From positions 1 through 5,372 of the forward strand of contig JABGPX010000252.1 of NCBI GenBank assembly GCA_018644745.1: 5,372 nucleotides of DNA, in the 5' to 3' direction. Below the pieces are notes generated by a model. It saw only the letters and a program-made list of their open reading frames with translations, was not told the DNA's origin and did not search any database. Made by a program: the position numbers and the translations under genes. This DNA is from Spirochaetales bacterium (GTDB lineage: Bacteria > Spirochaetota > Spirochaetia > ARS1246). Of this stretch, positions 1 through 5,372 are shown piece after piece (position 1 is the stretch's first letter; each line of letters opens with the position of its first letter).

Positions 1-1205
1 AGAGTACCTATCGGAACATCGAGTTCAGTACTGATCGAGAAGTTCTTTGACAGGTTTCTGCCGAAGCTCTTGACCGCGTTTTGGTTGATTATTCCCCGCT
101 TCAAGAAAGTATGATGTGTGGAGATGATCATATTCTCGAGAACTGATGACCTCAGGCTGGAACCTCTGCGCAATCGATCCGCAGGTACATATGCCAGACC
201 CCGCTCGCGGAGAATATACGATCCTTGATTCGTTATATCCTGCCCGCGATGGACGATATTGCCGCCGTGTACTACCCGAAGTCCGCTGACCGTTTCTTCT
301 AGTTCGCCCAGCCCGTTACCGGCAACTCCGGCGACACCGACAATCTCGCCTTCGTGAATCTTAAGATTCACTTTATCAAGGTGAGGCCGCTGCCTGCCGT
401 TCTCGAGAACGCTCACATCGCGCAGTTCGATTACGCCGGGACCGGGAGCAGTTTCCTCTCTTTCAAATTTGAAAATTACACTCTTTCCCACCATGAGTTT
501 TGATAGCTCTTTTTCATCGACCGAATCGGTCAACCGAACGGCCACCGATTTGCCCTGACGCATTACCGTAACTCGCTGAGAGATTGATTTAACCTCCCCG
601 AGTTTGTGGGTGATGATGATAATTGTTTTGCCTGTACTGGTAAGAGTTTTGAGTGTTTCGAAAAGCTTCGTTATCTGCTGCTCCGCTAAAACCGAGGTGG
701 GTTCATCGAGAATAAGCACCCGGGCTTTTCGGTACAGCAGCTTCACTATCTCTACCTGCTGCATCTGCCCTACGGTGAGATCGGAAATATTTTTCTCAGG
801 GTCAAGATTGAACCCGAATTCCTCGAGTACCGAACGGGTCTGCTCGATGGCGAGGTCTCGGTCCAGAAAGAGTCCATATTTTTTTGGTTCAATACCAAGC
901 GTAACATTCTCCGCGACCGTGAAATCAGGAACCAATCGAAAATGCTGATGTACCATCCCGATACCATGTTTGGCGGCGTCAATAGGACTCTTTATTAGTA
1001 CTTCGGAATCGTCAATGAGGATCTGTCCATCATCCGGCCTTTCCAGACCGTAGAGGATTTTCATGAGTGTAGTTTTACCAGCGCCGTTCTCGCCGACGAT
1101 CGCGTGTATCTCATTTTCATCGAGTGAAAAATCTACATGATCGTTGGCCAGAACGCTGCTCTCGGGGTAATATTTACAGATACCCCGCATGTCCAAAAGT
1201 GCCAC
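1..1205 (-). CDS. ABC transporter ATP-binding protein, BMP/nucleoside-importer type (3' end cut by window edge)
   Basis: This is the cytoplasmic ATPase of an importer, most likely energising uptake of the ligand bound by the upstream BMP-family protein. I translated 401 residues with no stop or frameshift before the left edge. Family members have about 500 residues with two fused nucleotide-binding domains. Domain 1 has Walker A GENGAGKTT (about 38-46), Q-loop VHQHF (Q87), an unusual signature LTVGQMQQ (143-150), Walker B VLILDE (163-168) and H-loop ITHK (H200). Domain 2 starts near residue 258 and has the degenerate P-loop GVAGVAGNG (about 290-298) and YVPADRLRRG, both typical of this ATPase class. 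The window ends just before the expected second LSGGN. I chose the GTG at 1205 because GAGGAG lies 6 nt upstream. The ATG at 1211 abuts that Shine-Dalgarno with no spacer, but would add only two residues. The 84-nt gap from the binding-protein gene contains a hairpin. Permease genes are expected beyond the edge. Confidence 0.93.
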   Translation of the reverse strand, partial: MALLDMRGICKYYPESSVLANDHVDFSLDENEIHAIVGENGAGKTTLMKILYGLERPDDGQILIDDSEVLIKSPIDAAKHGIGMVHQHFRLVPDFTVAENVTLGIEPKKYGLFLDRDLAIEQTRSVLEEFGFNLDPEKNISDLTVGQMQQVEIVKLLYRKARVLILDEPTSVLAEQQITKLFETLKTLTSTGKTIIIITHKLGEVKSISQRVTVMRQGKSVAVRLTDSVDEKELSKLMVGKSVIFKFEREETAPGPGVIELRDVSVLENGRQRPHLDKVNLKIHEGEIVGVAGVAGNGLGELEETVSGLRVVHGGNIVHRGQDITNQGSYILRERGLAYVPADRLRRGSSLRSSVLENMIISTHHTFLKRGIINQNAVKSFGRNLSKNFSISTELDVPIGT

Positions 1206-1211
1206 GGACAT

Positions 1212-1217
1212 CTCCTC
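1212..1217 (-). promoter_or_regulatory. Shine-Dalgarno site of the ABC ATPase gene
   Basis: GAGGAG on the minus strand sits 6 nt before a GTG (1205) and directly against an ATG (1211). Normal spacing therefore favours the GTG as the start. Both are in the same frame, so only two N-terminal residues are in question. Confidence 0.65.
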
Positions 1218-1236
1218 TTGTGTGATTCTCTAAGTG

Positions 1237-1267
1237 AGCGGAGGACGTCAATTCGGCGTCCTCCGCT
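1237..1267 (-). repeat. 11-bp perfect inverted repeat (intercistronic hairpin) between binding-protein and ATPase genes
   Basis: The arms 1237-1247 and 1257-1267 are perfectly complementary (AGCGGAGGACG in the transcript, then its complement), with a 9-nt loop. Eight of the 11 pairs are G-C, so the RNA hairpin should be stable. In the transcript direction the T-run comes before the stem, and the stem is followed by CACTTAGAG, so it does not fit an intrinsic terminator. Its position 22 nt after the binding-protein stop fits the known habit of ABC importer operons to hold a stabilising or attenuating stem-loop there, giving more binding protein than ATPase. That role is inferred; the repeat itself is seen directly. 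Confidence 0.85.
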
Positions 1268-1289
1268 AAAAAAGCTTTGCCTGTTCTCT

Positions 1290-2339
1290 TTACCAGAATT
1301 TCGGTACTTCGAGGGCTATCTTTCCGGCGCGAACATCCGCAAGTACTCCTGCCATCATGTCGCGAACTTCCTTTGAAACCGCATCGACATACAAGGGATG
1401 GTCGTCTACAAAACCAACGTATCCACCTGCCACGTCGACAATCTCCGCGGCTCCCCATTCAACGTCACCAGCGATTGCCGCGGTTACCTGCTCATATACT
1501 GCACGATCCTGCATAAGAACGGAGCATCCGACGATGGTTCCCGGCGCAAGGCCGTAGTTCTCATCATCAAAATACAGCACGTATTTTCCGCGATCCTGCG
1601 CCGCTGTAATAACACCCTGGTTGGCTCCGCCGCATGCGGTCAAAATCACATCAACACCGGCGTCGAACATGCTGTTGGCTAATTCGCCGGCCTTGTTTGC
1701 GTCGTACCAGTTACCCAGTACCCTGAAATCAACCTCAAAACCTTTATTTACCTGCTTGGCGCCGTACTCATATCCGGGCACGATCATGTCATTCATCGCG
1801 GGATATTCCTGACCGGCAATAAGGCCGATTTTGAGAGCAGGATTTGCCCCATCCATGGCACTCGTGCTGACCAATGCGCCGAGAAAGCCGCCCATGGCGC
1901 CCTGCTCAAACTGGTTGTAGAGGAGTGTGTGCATCTGAGGATGGCCCTCGAAAATAGCATCAACGATAAGGAACTTCTGATCCGGGAATGCCTCTGCTAC
2001 CGGCATGGCAACAAACGGCATGGCGCCATTGGAGGTAAGAATGAGTTCATACTCCATCGTGGCGGCCAACGACATCAATTTCTCTTCCCATTCGCCCTGA
2101 TTAAATCCGCCTTCGAGAACCTTTACCGTCGCGTTTCCCGCATCGGCGGCTGCCCTCTCAGCACCTGACACCAGCTGTTCATACAACGGGCTTCCAGCAA
2201 CTACGCCGGGTACGAAAATCCCGATGTCAAAAGAGCCGGTTTCGGTACTTTCGGCACCCGGACCGGCAAAGAGCATTGCGGGTCCCGCAAGGCATGCGAG
2301 CAGGCCCATCACCAAGAAGAGCTTCACTGCTTTTTTCAT
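1290..2339 (-). CDS. BMP-family ABC transporter substrate-binding protein (exported)
   Basis: This 349-residue protein is the extracytoplasmic ligand receptor of an ABC importer; the family (PnrA/Med/BMP type) typically binds purine nucleosides and related compounds. Residues 1-25 form a signal peptide: MKKAVK, a hydrophobic core, then a likely signal peptidase I site LFA/GP. An internal LLAC (C16) is a poor lipobox because hydrophobic residues follow it. The family-like core includes FNQGEWEEKL, a GGFLGALVS segment, IGLIAGQEYPAMND, the GGANQGVITAAQDRG stretch and YFDDENYG, and it ends with GKIALEVPKFW. The usual DxSFN ligand motif of nucleoside receptors near the N terminus is absent; that place reads VAGSPLYEQL. 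I chose the ATG at 2339 because AAGGAG lies 6 nt upstream. An in-frame TTG at 2354 is ruled out because the Shine-Dalgarno would fall inside the gene. It is followed by the ATPase gene, as usual for importer operons. Confidence 0.94.
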   Translation of the reverse strand: MKKAVKLFLVMGLLACLAGPAMLFAGPGAESTETGSFDIGIFVPGVVAGSPLYEQLVSGAERAAADAGNATVKVLEGGFNQGEWEEKLMSLAATMEYELILTSNGAMPFVAMPVAEAFPDQKFLIVDAIFEGHPQMHTLLYNQFEQGAMGGFLGALVSTSAMDGANPALKIGLIAGQEYPAMNDMIVPGYEYGAKQVNKGFEVDFRVLGNWYDANKAGELANSMFDAGVDVILTACGGANQGVITAAQDRGKYVLYFDDENYGLAPGTIVGCSVLMQDRAVYEQVTAAIAGDVEWGAAEIVDVAGGYVGFVDDHPLYVDAVSKEVRDMMAGVLADVRAGKIALEVPKFW

Positions 2340-2345
2340 ATCGAA

Positions 2346-2351
2346 CTCCTT
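2346..2351 (-). promoter_or_regulatory. Shine-Dalgarno site of the binding-protein gene
   Basis: AAGGAG on the minus strand lies 6 nt before the ATG at 2339. It sets the start at MKKAVK and excludes a 5-codon longer form from a TTG at 2354. Confidence 0.8.
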
Positions 2352-2362
2352 CAATAAGTTTT

Positions 2363-2381
2363 ATGGTTTCCATGAAACCAT
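2363..2381 (-). repeat. 8-bp perfect palindrome ATGGTTTC-ATG-GAAACCAT upstream of the binding-protein gene
   Basis: The two 8-bp arms (2363-2370 and 2374-2381) are perfectly complementary around a 3-nt centre. The element begins 5 nt after the stop codon of the PreA-like gene and ends 11 nt before the binding protein's Shine-Dalgarno. No T-run follows in the transcript, so an intrinsic terminator is unlikely. A TATACT hexamer (2393-2398, minus strand) lies 11 nt upstream and could be a -10 element, which would put the palindrome just downstream of a start point like an operator. I saw no good -35 sequence, so the promoter is weak evidence. It could equally be an mRNA hairpin. Confidence 0.6.
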
Positions 2382-2386
2382 TTAAG

Positions 2387-3568
2387 CTAATTAGTATAGT
2401 AGCTCTGTGAGAGTGTCTTGGTTGGACACACGCTCACACAGAGCCCACAGCCGACACATGTTTCCTGATCGATCTTAACAAAACGGTCCACCACGGCGCT
2501 TCCGTAAGCGCAGACGGTTTCGCATTTCCCGCAGGCGGTACATAGATCTGCGTTCACGGCAGGAACCTGCGGCTCGGTTACCGCAGTCCGATTCTGTTTT
2601 TTTCGTTCGGCTATTCTCGCCAAGGTAAGACCCCGCACATCTTTCGGAGAAGAGGCTCCCCGCTCCTGCAGCAATGATGTGAGATTCTTGATAATCCTTG
2701 TATACCTATCGATACCGTTTACATGGCCCGCGGTACATACGCCAACGAGAGACGCTCCAACCATCATGTATTTAAGCGCGTCCACCGCGCTGCTGACTCC
2801 ACCGACGGCAATTATCGGAAGATCAACCGCCATGGCGATTTCCATTACCATTCTCAGGGTAATCGGCATAATCGCCGGACCGGTAAGTCCGCCGACTCCC
2901 CTCGGTCCGCCGAGCAAAGGTTCGCCCGTATCGATGTCGATTGCCAGCGCCGGTCCCATTGCATCGGAACAGGCAATTCCATCTGCTCCGGATTCCTTTA
3001 CACCGATCGCCCAGTCTCTGGTTATATGAGAAAAGGTGCCCGACAGTTTCACAACCACCGGAATCTTAACGGCCTGCTTGATCTGCTTAATCGAGTCTTT
3101 CATCGGATCCAGGTTCGTAAGCTTTGGTTCGGGATACTCCATGCCCGGGAACATCGCCATTAAAATCTCACCCATATGAGGACAATGAGTGGGTACGATT
3201 ATCATGTCAGCACCGGATTTTTCTGCTTTTACCGCGAGATCCGCTGCTTCCTCTGCCGAGAAACCCGCAAGATTGGCCAGCACGAGCGCCTGCCCGTCTT
3301 TCGCAGTTTTTATGCCTTCGGAAAACCAATACTCCGACGGCTTATCTGAGCCGAACACCGAATTCACCATGCCGCCTGAAACCGGAGCGAAACACGGAAG
3401 CACATCGCTTGCCGGTTGCGATACAATAGTCTTCGTGCAGATACCGGCAACTCCGGAGGCTGAGACATCTCTTATCGTTTTTCCATCTCTGCCATGAACT
3501 CCCGCCGGTACAATGATGGGATTTTTAAATGATATACCGCAAAAATCAGTTTCTAATGATACAGACAT
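2387..3568 (-). CDS. Dihydroorotate/dihydropyrimidine dehydrogenase (PreA)-like flavoprotein with two C-terminal 4Fe-4S motifs
   Basis: This 393-residue cytoplasmic protein has an FMN-type TIM barrel (about 3-300) followed by a ferredoxin domain (about 335-385). It matches the layout of PreA (about 410 residues), the catalytic subunit of NAD-dependent dihydropyrimidine dehydrogenase. Barrel signs are NPIIVPAG (16-23), TKT with K46, GGMVNS (65-70), a catalytic-loop Cys in HCPHMGE (C129), VVVKLSG (K174) and the phosphate-binding IIAVGGV (252-258). FeS cysteines are C343/346/349/353 and C371/374/377/381. Residues that contact uracil in the dehydrogenase family are not kept: the NLSCPHG-type loop reads PTHCPHM, and the NT-type pair reads as SDA (201-203). 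The substrate may therefore differ. The ATG at 3568 has AGGAG 7 nt upstream; an in-frame extension to 3652 would run into the upstream gene. The Shine-Dalgarno overlaps the amidohydrolase stop codon, suggesting coupled translation. No PreT-like partner is visible here. Confidence 0.88.
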   Translation of the reverse strand: MSVSLETDFCGISFKNPIIVPAGVHGRDGKTIRDVSASGVAGICTKTIVSQPASDVLPCFAPVSGGMVNSVFGSDKPSEYWFSEGIKTAKDGQALVLANLAGFSAEEAADLAVKAEKSGADMIIVPTHCPHMGEILMAMFPGMEYPEPKLTNLDPMKDSIKQIKQAVKIPVVVKLSGTFSHITRDWAIGVKESGADGIACSDAMGPALAIDIDTGEPLLGGPRGVGGLTGPAIMPITLRMVMEIAMAVDLPIIAVGGVSSAVDALKYMMVGASLVGVCTAGHVNGIDRYTRIIKNLTSLLQERGASSPKDVRGLTLARIAERKKQNRTAVTEPQVPAVNADLCTACGKCETVCAYGSAVVDRFVKIDQETCVGCGLCVSVCPTKTLSQSYYTN

Positions 3569-3575
3569 AAAAGAA

Positions 3576-3580
3576 CTCCT
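3576..3580 (-). promoter_or_regulatory. Shine-Dalgarno site of the PreA-like gene, overlapping the upstream stop codon
   Basis: AGGAG lies 7 nt before the ATG at 3568, and its first bases are shared with the TAG stop (3579-3581) of the amidohydrolase gene. This decides the start at MSVSLE over an in-frame extension of 28 residues. Confidence 0.75.
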
Positions 3581-4943
3581 AGATTTCGATCCCGTTGCGT
3601 TGCCACAATTTCCGGCCTTCTTCAAGACAGAGAGACGCCACTTCGCTTTCATCGGCGGTACAGAGGTTGCCGTTTTCTACCACCGTATTCCCGTCGATTA
3701 AAACTGTCTCGACATCTCTTCCAGTAAAAGTCATAGTGAAATATGACATAACTGTTTCGGCGGTTATCGGAGTCGGAGAATCCGGATTCAGAATAAGGAT
3801 ATCCGCCTTCTTACCGACTTTCAAAGAACCCACCTGATCGGCTATACCAAGAGCCGCCGCGCCTTTCATCAGCACCATGTCCATAAGCTGAAACGGCGGC
3901 AAAGCCATAGGATTCGCGTTATGTGCCTTGTGAACCAGATAGGCGTACCGCATATACTCCGCGGTATCCAGCGTGAAAAAACAATCGTGCCCGAGGGCGA
4001 CGGTCATTCCCTTCTCCAGCATCTCAGGCACCCTGGCCACTCCATTACCGCCGAGAGAATTCGTCATGGGTGTGTGGGCTACTTTCACATCATTTCTGCG
4101 TAGAATATCCATATCTTCATCGGTAAGATCGATGCAGTGGGCCGCGAGCACATCCGGCCCGAGAAGACCGGTTTCCTCGAGCAGCTGGGGCGCGGATTTG
4201 CCGTATTTTTCAACGAGAAAGGCTCGGGGAATCTCGGCTATATGGATCTGGATTCCGCACCCGTGTTCTTCGGCGAATGCCCGGGCCTTTCGCAAAGTAT
4301 TTTCAGTATTGGTATAAGCGGTGTGAACACCCAGCCGCGGACTTATTCGGCTATGGCCTTTCACAGCGTGAATAAAGCGCAGATTTTCTTCGAAACCTTT
4401 TTCCGCCATCTCCGGATCGAGCGCATCGAGTATCGACTTGCCTGGAACCCGCTCGGTTACCTCATATCCCAACTGGGCTCGAATACCGATTTCGTCGATT
4501 GCCTTAACACTGGAAGCCAGCGGACCGGGCAGCGCGTTTGGTCCCTCCACCAAATCGCAAATGGTGGTGGCACCGCTCTTGACCATTTTCATTGCTGCGT
4601 AACGACTGGCAGCATAAATACCGTCGCGGGTAGTTATATCTTCGAGCCATTCCCATCCCATTTTCTGAAGCATGTCCCAAAAACTCTGCAGCTGCGAATA
4701 ATCTACAGGCTGATTATGGCCGAGGACATAAGGCATATGAGTATGAGCCACAATAAAGCCGGGCATAATGACCTTGCCTGCCGCGTCGATACAGTCAGCA
4801 TCAGGATACTTTGAAGCAAGGGCTTCAGTGGTGCCGATATCCGCAATAATGTCGCCGTCAATATATACCGCGCCGTCGGGTATTATTTCGCCACCAAGGG
4901 TGTCCGGTTCAAAAGTCAGCACCAGGCCATGTTTTAATAACAT
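3579..4943 (-). CDS. Metal-dependent amidohydrolase, TRZ/ATZ/SsnA-like deaminase type
   Basis: This complete 454-residue cytosolic enzyme belongs to the amidohydrolase superfamily branch that includes guanine deaminase, SsnA, chlorohydrolases and adenosine-type deaminases. It would hydrolyse an amino or other group from a heterocycle. The N-terminal beta-sandwich part holds DGDIIADIG and VIMPGF. The barrel keeps every expected metal or catalytic residue: HTH (H67, H69), HIAE (H234, E237), AHC (H269) and GHD (D320). H207 and HTPMTN (290-295) fill the other conserved places. The C-terminal strand has GSLKVGKKADILIL. The GHD at the last metal site, where this branch more often has GTD, recalls cytosine deaminase, so substrate cannot be read from family alone. 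The ATG at 4943 follows AGGAGG with 6-nt spacing, 1 nt after the stop of the molybdenum enzyme gene, so translation is likely coupled. SsnA-type genes neighbour molybdenum hydroxylases in other bacteria, as here. Confidence 0.92.
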   Translation of the reverse strand: MLLKHGLVLTFEPDTLGGEIIPDGAVYIDGDIIADIGTTEALASKYPDADCIDAAGKVIMPGFIVAHTHMPYVLGHNQPVDYSQLQSFWDMLQKMGWEWLEDITTRDGIYAASRYAAMKMVKSGATTICDLVEGPNALPGPLASSVKAIDEIGIRAQLGYEVTERVPGKSILDALDPEMAEKGFEENLRFIHAVKGHSRISPRLGVHTAYTNTENTLRKARAFAEEHGCGIQIHIAEIPRAFLVEKYGKSAPQLLEETGLLGPDVLAAHCIDLTDEDMDILRRNDVKVAHTPMTNSLGGNGVARVPEMLEKGMTVALGHDCFFTLDTAEYMRYAYLVHKAHNANPMALPPFQLMDMVLMKGAAALGIADQVGSLKVGKKADILILNPDSPTPITAETVMSYFTMTFTGRDVETVLIDGNTVVENGNLCTADESEVASLCLEEGRKLWQRNGIEI

Positions 4944-4944
4944 T

Positions 4945-5372
4945 TCATACCTCCTCTCTCAGCGCACGAACAATATCTTCTCTAACGATGGGCAGCGATG
5001 TGAACTGCTTTCCAATGGCGTCGGACACCGCGTTTGCGAATACCGCGCACGCCGCGGCAACTGGCGGTTCACCGATCCCTTTGGCTCCATACGGACCGTT
5101 CGGTGTAGGGTCTTCGACAAAATGGGCTTCCGTCGGTAAACGATCGAGAATCGTCGGAATCGCGTAGTCGGCGAAATTGGGGTTTTGAATTATGCCGTCT
5201 TTGTATTCCACCTTCTCCATATGAGCAAGACCATATCCGAAGAGAGACGCTCCCTCGATCTGCCCGCTTACTCCAAGCGGATTCACCACTTTCCCCACAT
5301 CATGGGATGCAGCGTGCTTGAGCACATCAACTTTTCCCGTGAACTTGTCCACACGAACCCTCATGAGATGGG
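4945..5372 (-). CDS. Xanthine dehydrogenase-family molybdopterin-binding subunit, C-terminal fragment (5' end cut by window edge)
   Basis: The visible 141 residues are the C-terminal end of a molybdenum hydroxylase large subunit, normally about 700-1000 residues. These enzymes hydroxylate N-heterocycles and aldehydes with water as the oxygen source and pass electrons to FeS and FAD partners. The fragment shows the conserved HDVGKVVNP, the cofactor-binding GQIEGAS (fragment residues 36-42), the NPNFADYAIPT segment, and GAKGIGE (95-101), whose Glu is the catalytic base of the family (codon at 5068-5070). The reading frame is open to the right edge, and an ATG at 5364 is only an internal Met. 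The stop TGA sits 1 nt before the amidohydrolase start, and the last codons form that gene's Shine-Dalgarno. The substrate (xanthine, purine, nicotinate or another) cannot be settled from this end, because substrate-side residues lie upstream. Confidence 0.93.
   Translation of the reverse strand, partial: HLMRVRVDKFTGKVDVLKHAASHDVGKVVNPLGVSGQIEGASLFGYGLAHMEKVEYKDGIIQNPNFADYAIPTILDRLPTEAHFVEDPTPNGPYGAKGIGEPPVAAACAVFANAVSDAIGKQFTSLPIVREDIVRALREEV
4950..4955 (-). promoter_or_regulatory. Shine-Dalgarno site of the amidohydrolase gene
   Basis: AGGAGG lies 6 nt before the ATG at 4943 and is embedded in the last codons (Glu-Glu-Val) of the molybdenum hydroxylase gene. This supports translational coupling of the two genes. 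Confidence 0.8.

Noticed and set aside
604..948. Plus-strand open frame of 114 codons
   Set aside because: It lies entirely opposite the conserved ABC ATPase domain 1, its translation is rich in Ser and Arg with no recognisable motif, and it has no good Shine-Dalgarno. It is a shadow frame.
770..982. Possible frameshift in the ABC ATPase suggested by a second minus-strand frame
   Set aside because: Hand translation from 1211 to 1 in the main frame gives continuous, motif-complete protein with no stop; the other frame is a shadow.
1212..1247. Alternative pairing of the hairpin's second arm (TCCTC) with the ATPase Shine-Dalgarno (GAGGA), as in a translational switch
   Set aside because: Only 5 base pairs are possible against 11 in the main stem, and no ligand-binding or leader sequence is visible to favour the switch.
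1237..1267. Intrinsic transcription terminator
   Set aside because: In the direction of transcription the stem is followed by CACTTAGAG without a T-run. The T-run precedes the stem, and on the plus strand the stem is followed by A residues.
1174..1458. Minus-strand frame spanning the hairpin, including a possible short leader ORF starting at TTG after the GGAGG in the first hairpin arm
   Set aside because: The upper part is out of frame with the clear binding-protein gene. The short TTG-initiated part (about 24 codons, overlapping the ATPase start) has its Shine-Dalgarno locked in an 11-bp stem and encodes nothing recognisable.
3569..3652. 28-residue N-terminal extension of the PreA-like protein
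   Set aside because: It would overlap the amidohydrolase coding end, has no family similarity, and the ATG at 3568 has a well-placed AGGAG.
4137..4814. Plus-strand open frame of 225 codons, the longest on that strand
   Set aside because: It is antisense to the amidohydrolase, where all the metal-ligand motifs lie in the minus frame. Its translation shows no domain, and its length follows from the codon bias of the real gene.

Overview
The window is one gene-dense stretch in which every supported gene lies on the minus strand. Read from right to left it looks like a single operon with five genes. (1) The C-terminal end of a molybdenum hydroxylase large subunit of the xanthine dehydrogenase family, cut by the right edge. 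(2) A complete metal-dependent amidohydrolase of the deaminase type. (3) A complete flavin oxidoreductase of the dihydroorotate dehydrogenase/PreA type with two C-terminal 4Fe-4S motifs. (4) A complete BMP-family substrate-binding protein. (5) The first 401 or so residues of a double-domain ABC ATPase of the BMP/nucleoside importer type, cut by the left edge. The permease genes usual for such importers would lie beyond position 1.

Spacing is tight between the enzymes: 1 nt between genes 1 and 2, and 10 nt between 2 and 3 with the Shine-Dalgarno overlapping the stop codon. It loosens around the binding-protein gene: 47 nt before it and 84 nt after it. Each looser gap holds one perfect inverted repeat. 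The 8-bp repeat before the binding-protein gene could be an operator or hairpin. The 11-bp GC-rich repeat after it has no U-tract in the transcript, so it looks like an mRNA-stabilising or attenuating hairpin rather than a terminator.

The genes suggest a scavenging and catabolic pathway for an N-heterocycle such as a purine, pyrimidine or related ring. The ABC importer brings the compound in, the molybdenum enzyme hydroxylates it, the amidohydrolase deaminates or opens it, and the FeS flavoprotein reduces or oxidises the ring. The true substrate is open. The PreA-like protein keeps the catalytic Cys but not the pyrimidine-contacting residues expected of dihydropyrimidine dehydrogenase. The binding protein lacks the usual nucleoside-receptor motif near its N terminus.

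The organism is a bacterium of intermediate GC with strong Shine-Dalgarno sites, probably anaerobic or facultative. The binding protein's leader, a hydrophobic stretch ending in FAGPGAES without a clear lipobox, resembles spirochaete binding proteins; this is only a weak taxonomic hint. No RNA gene, mobile element, CRISPR array or recognisable plus-strand gene was seen.
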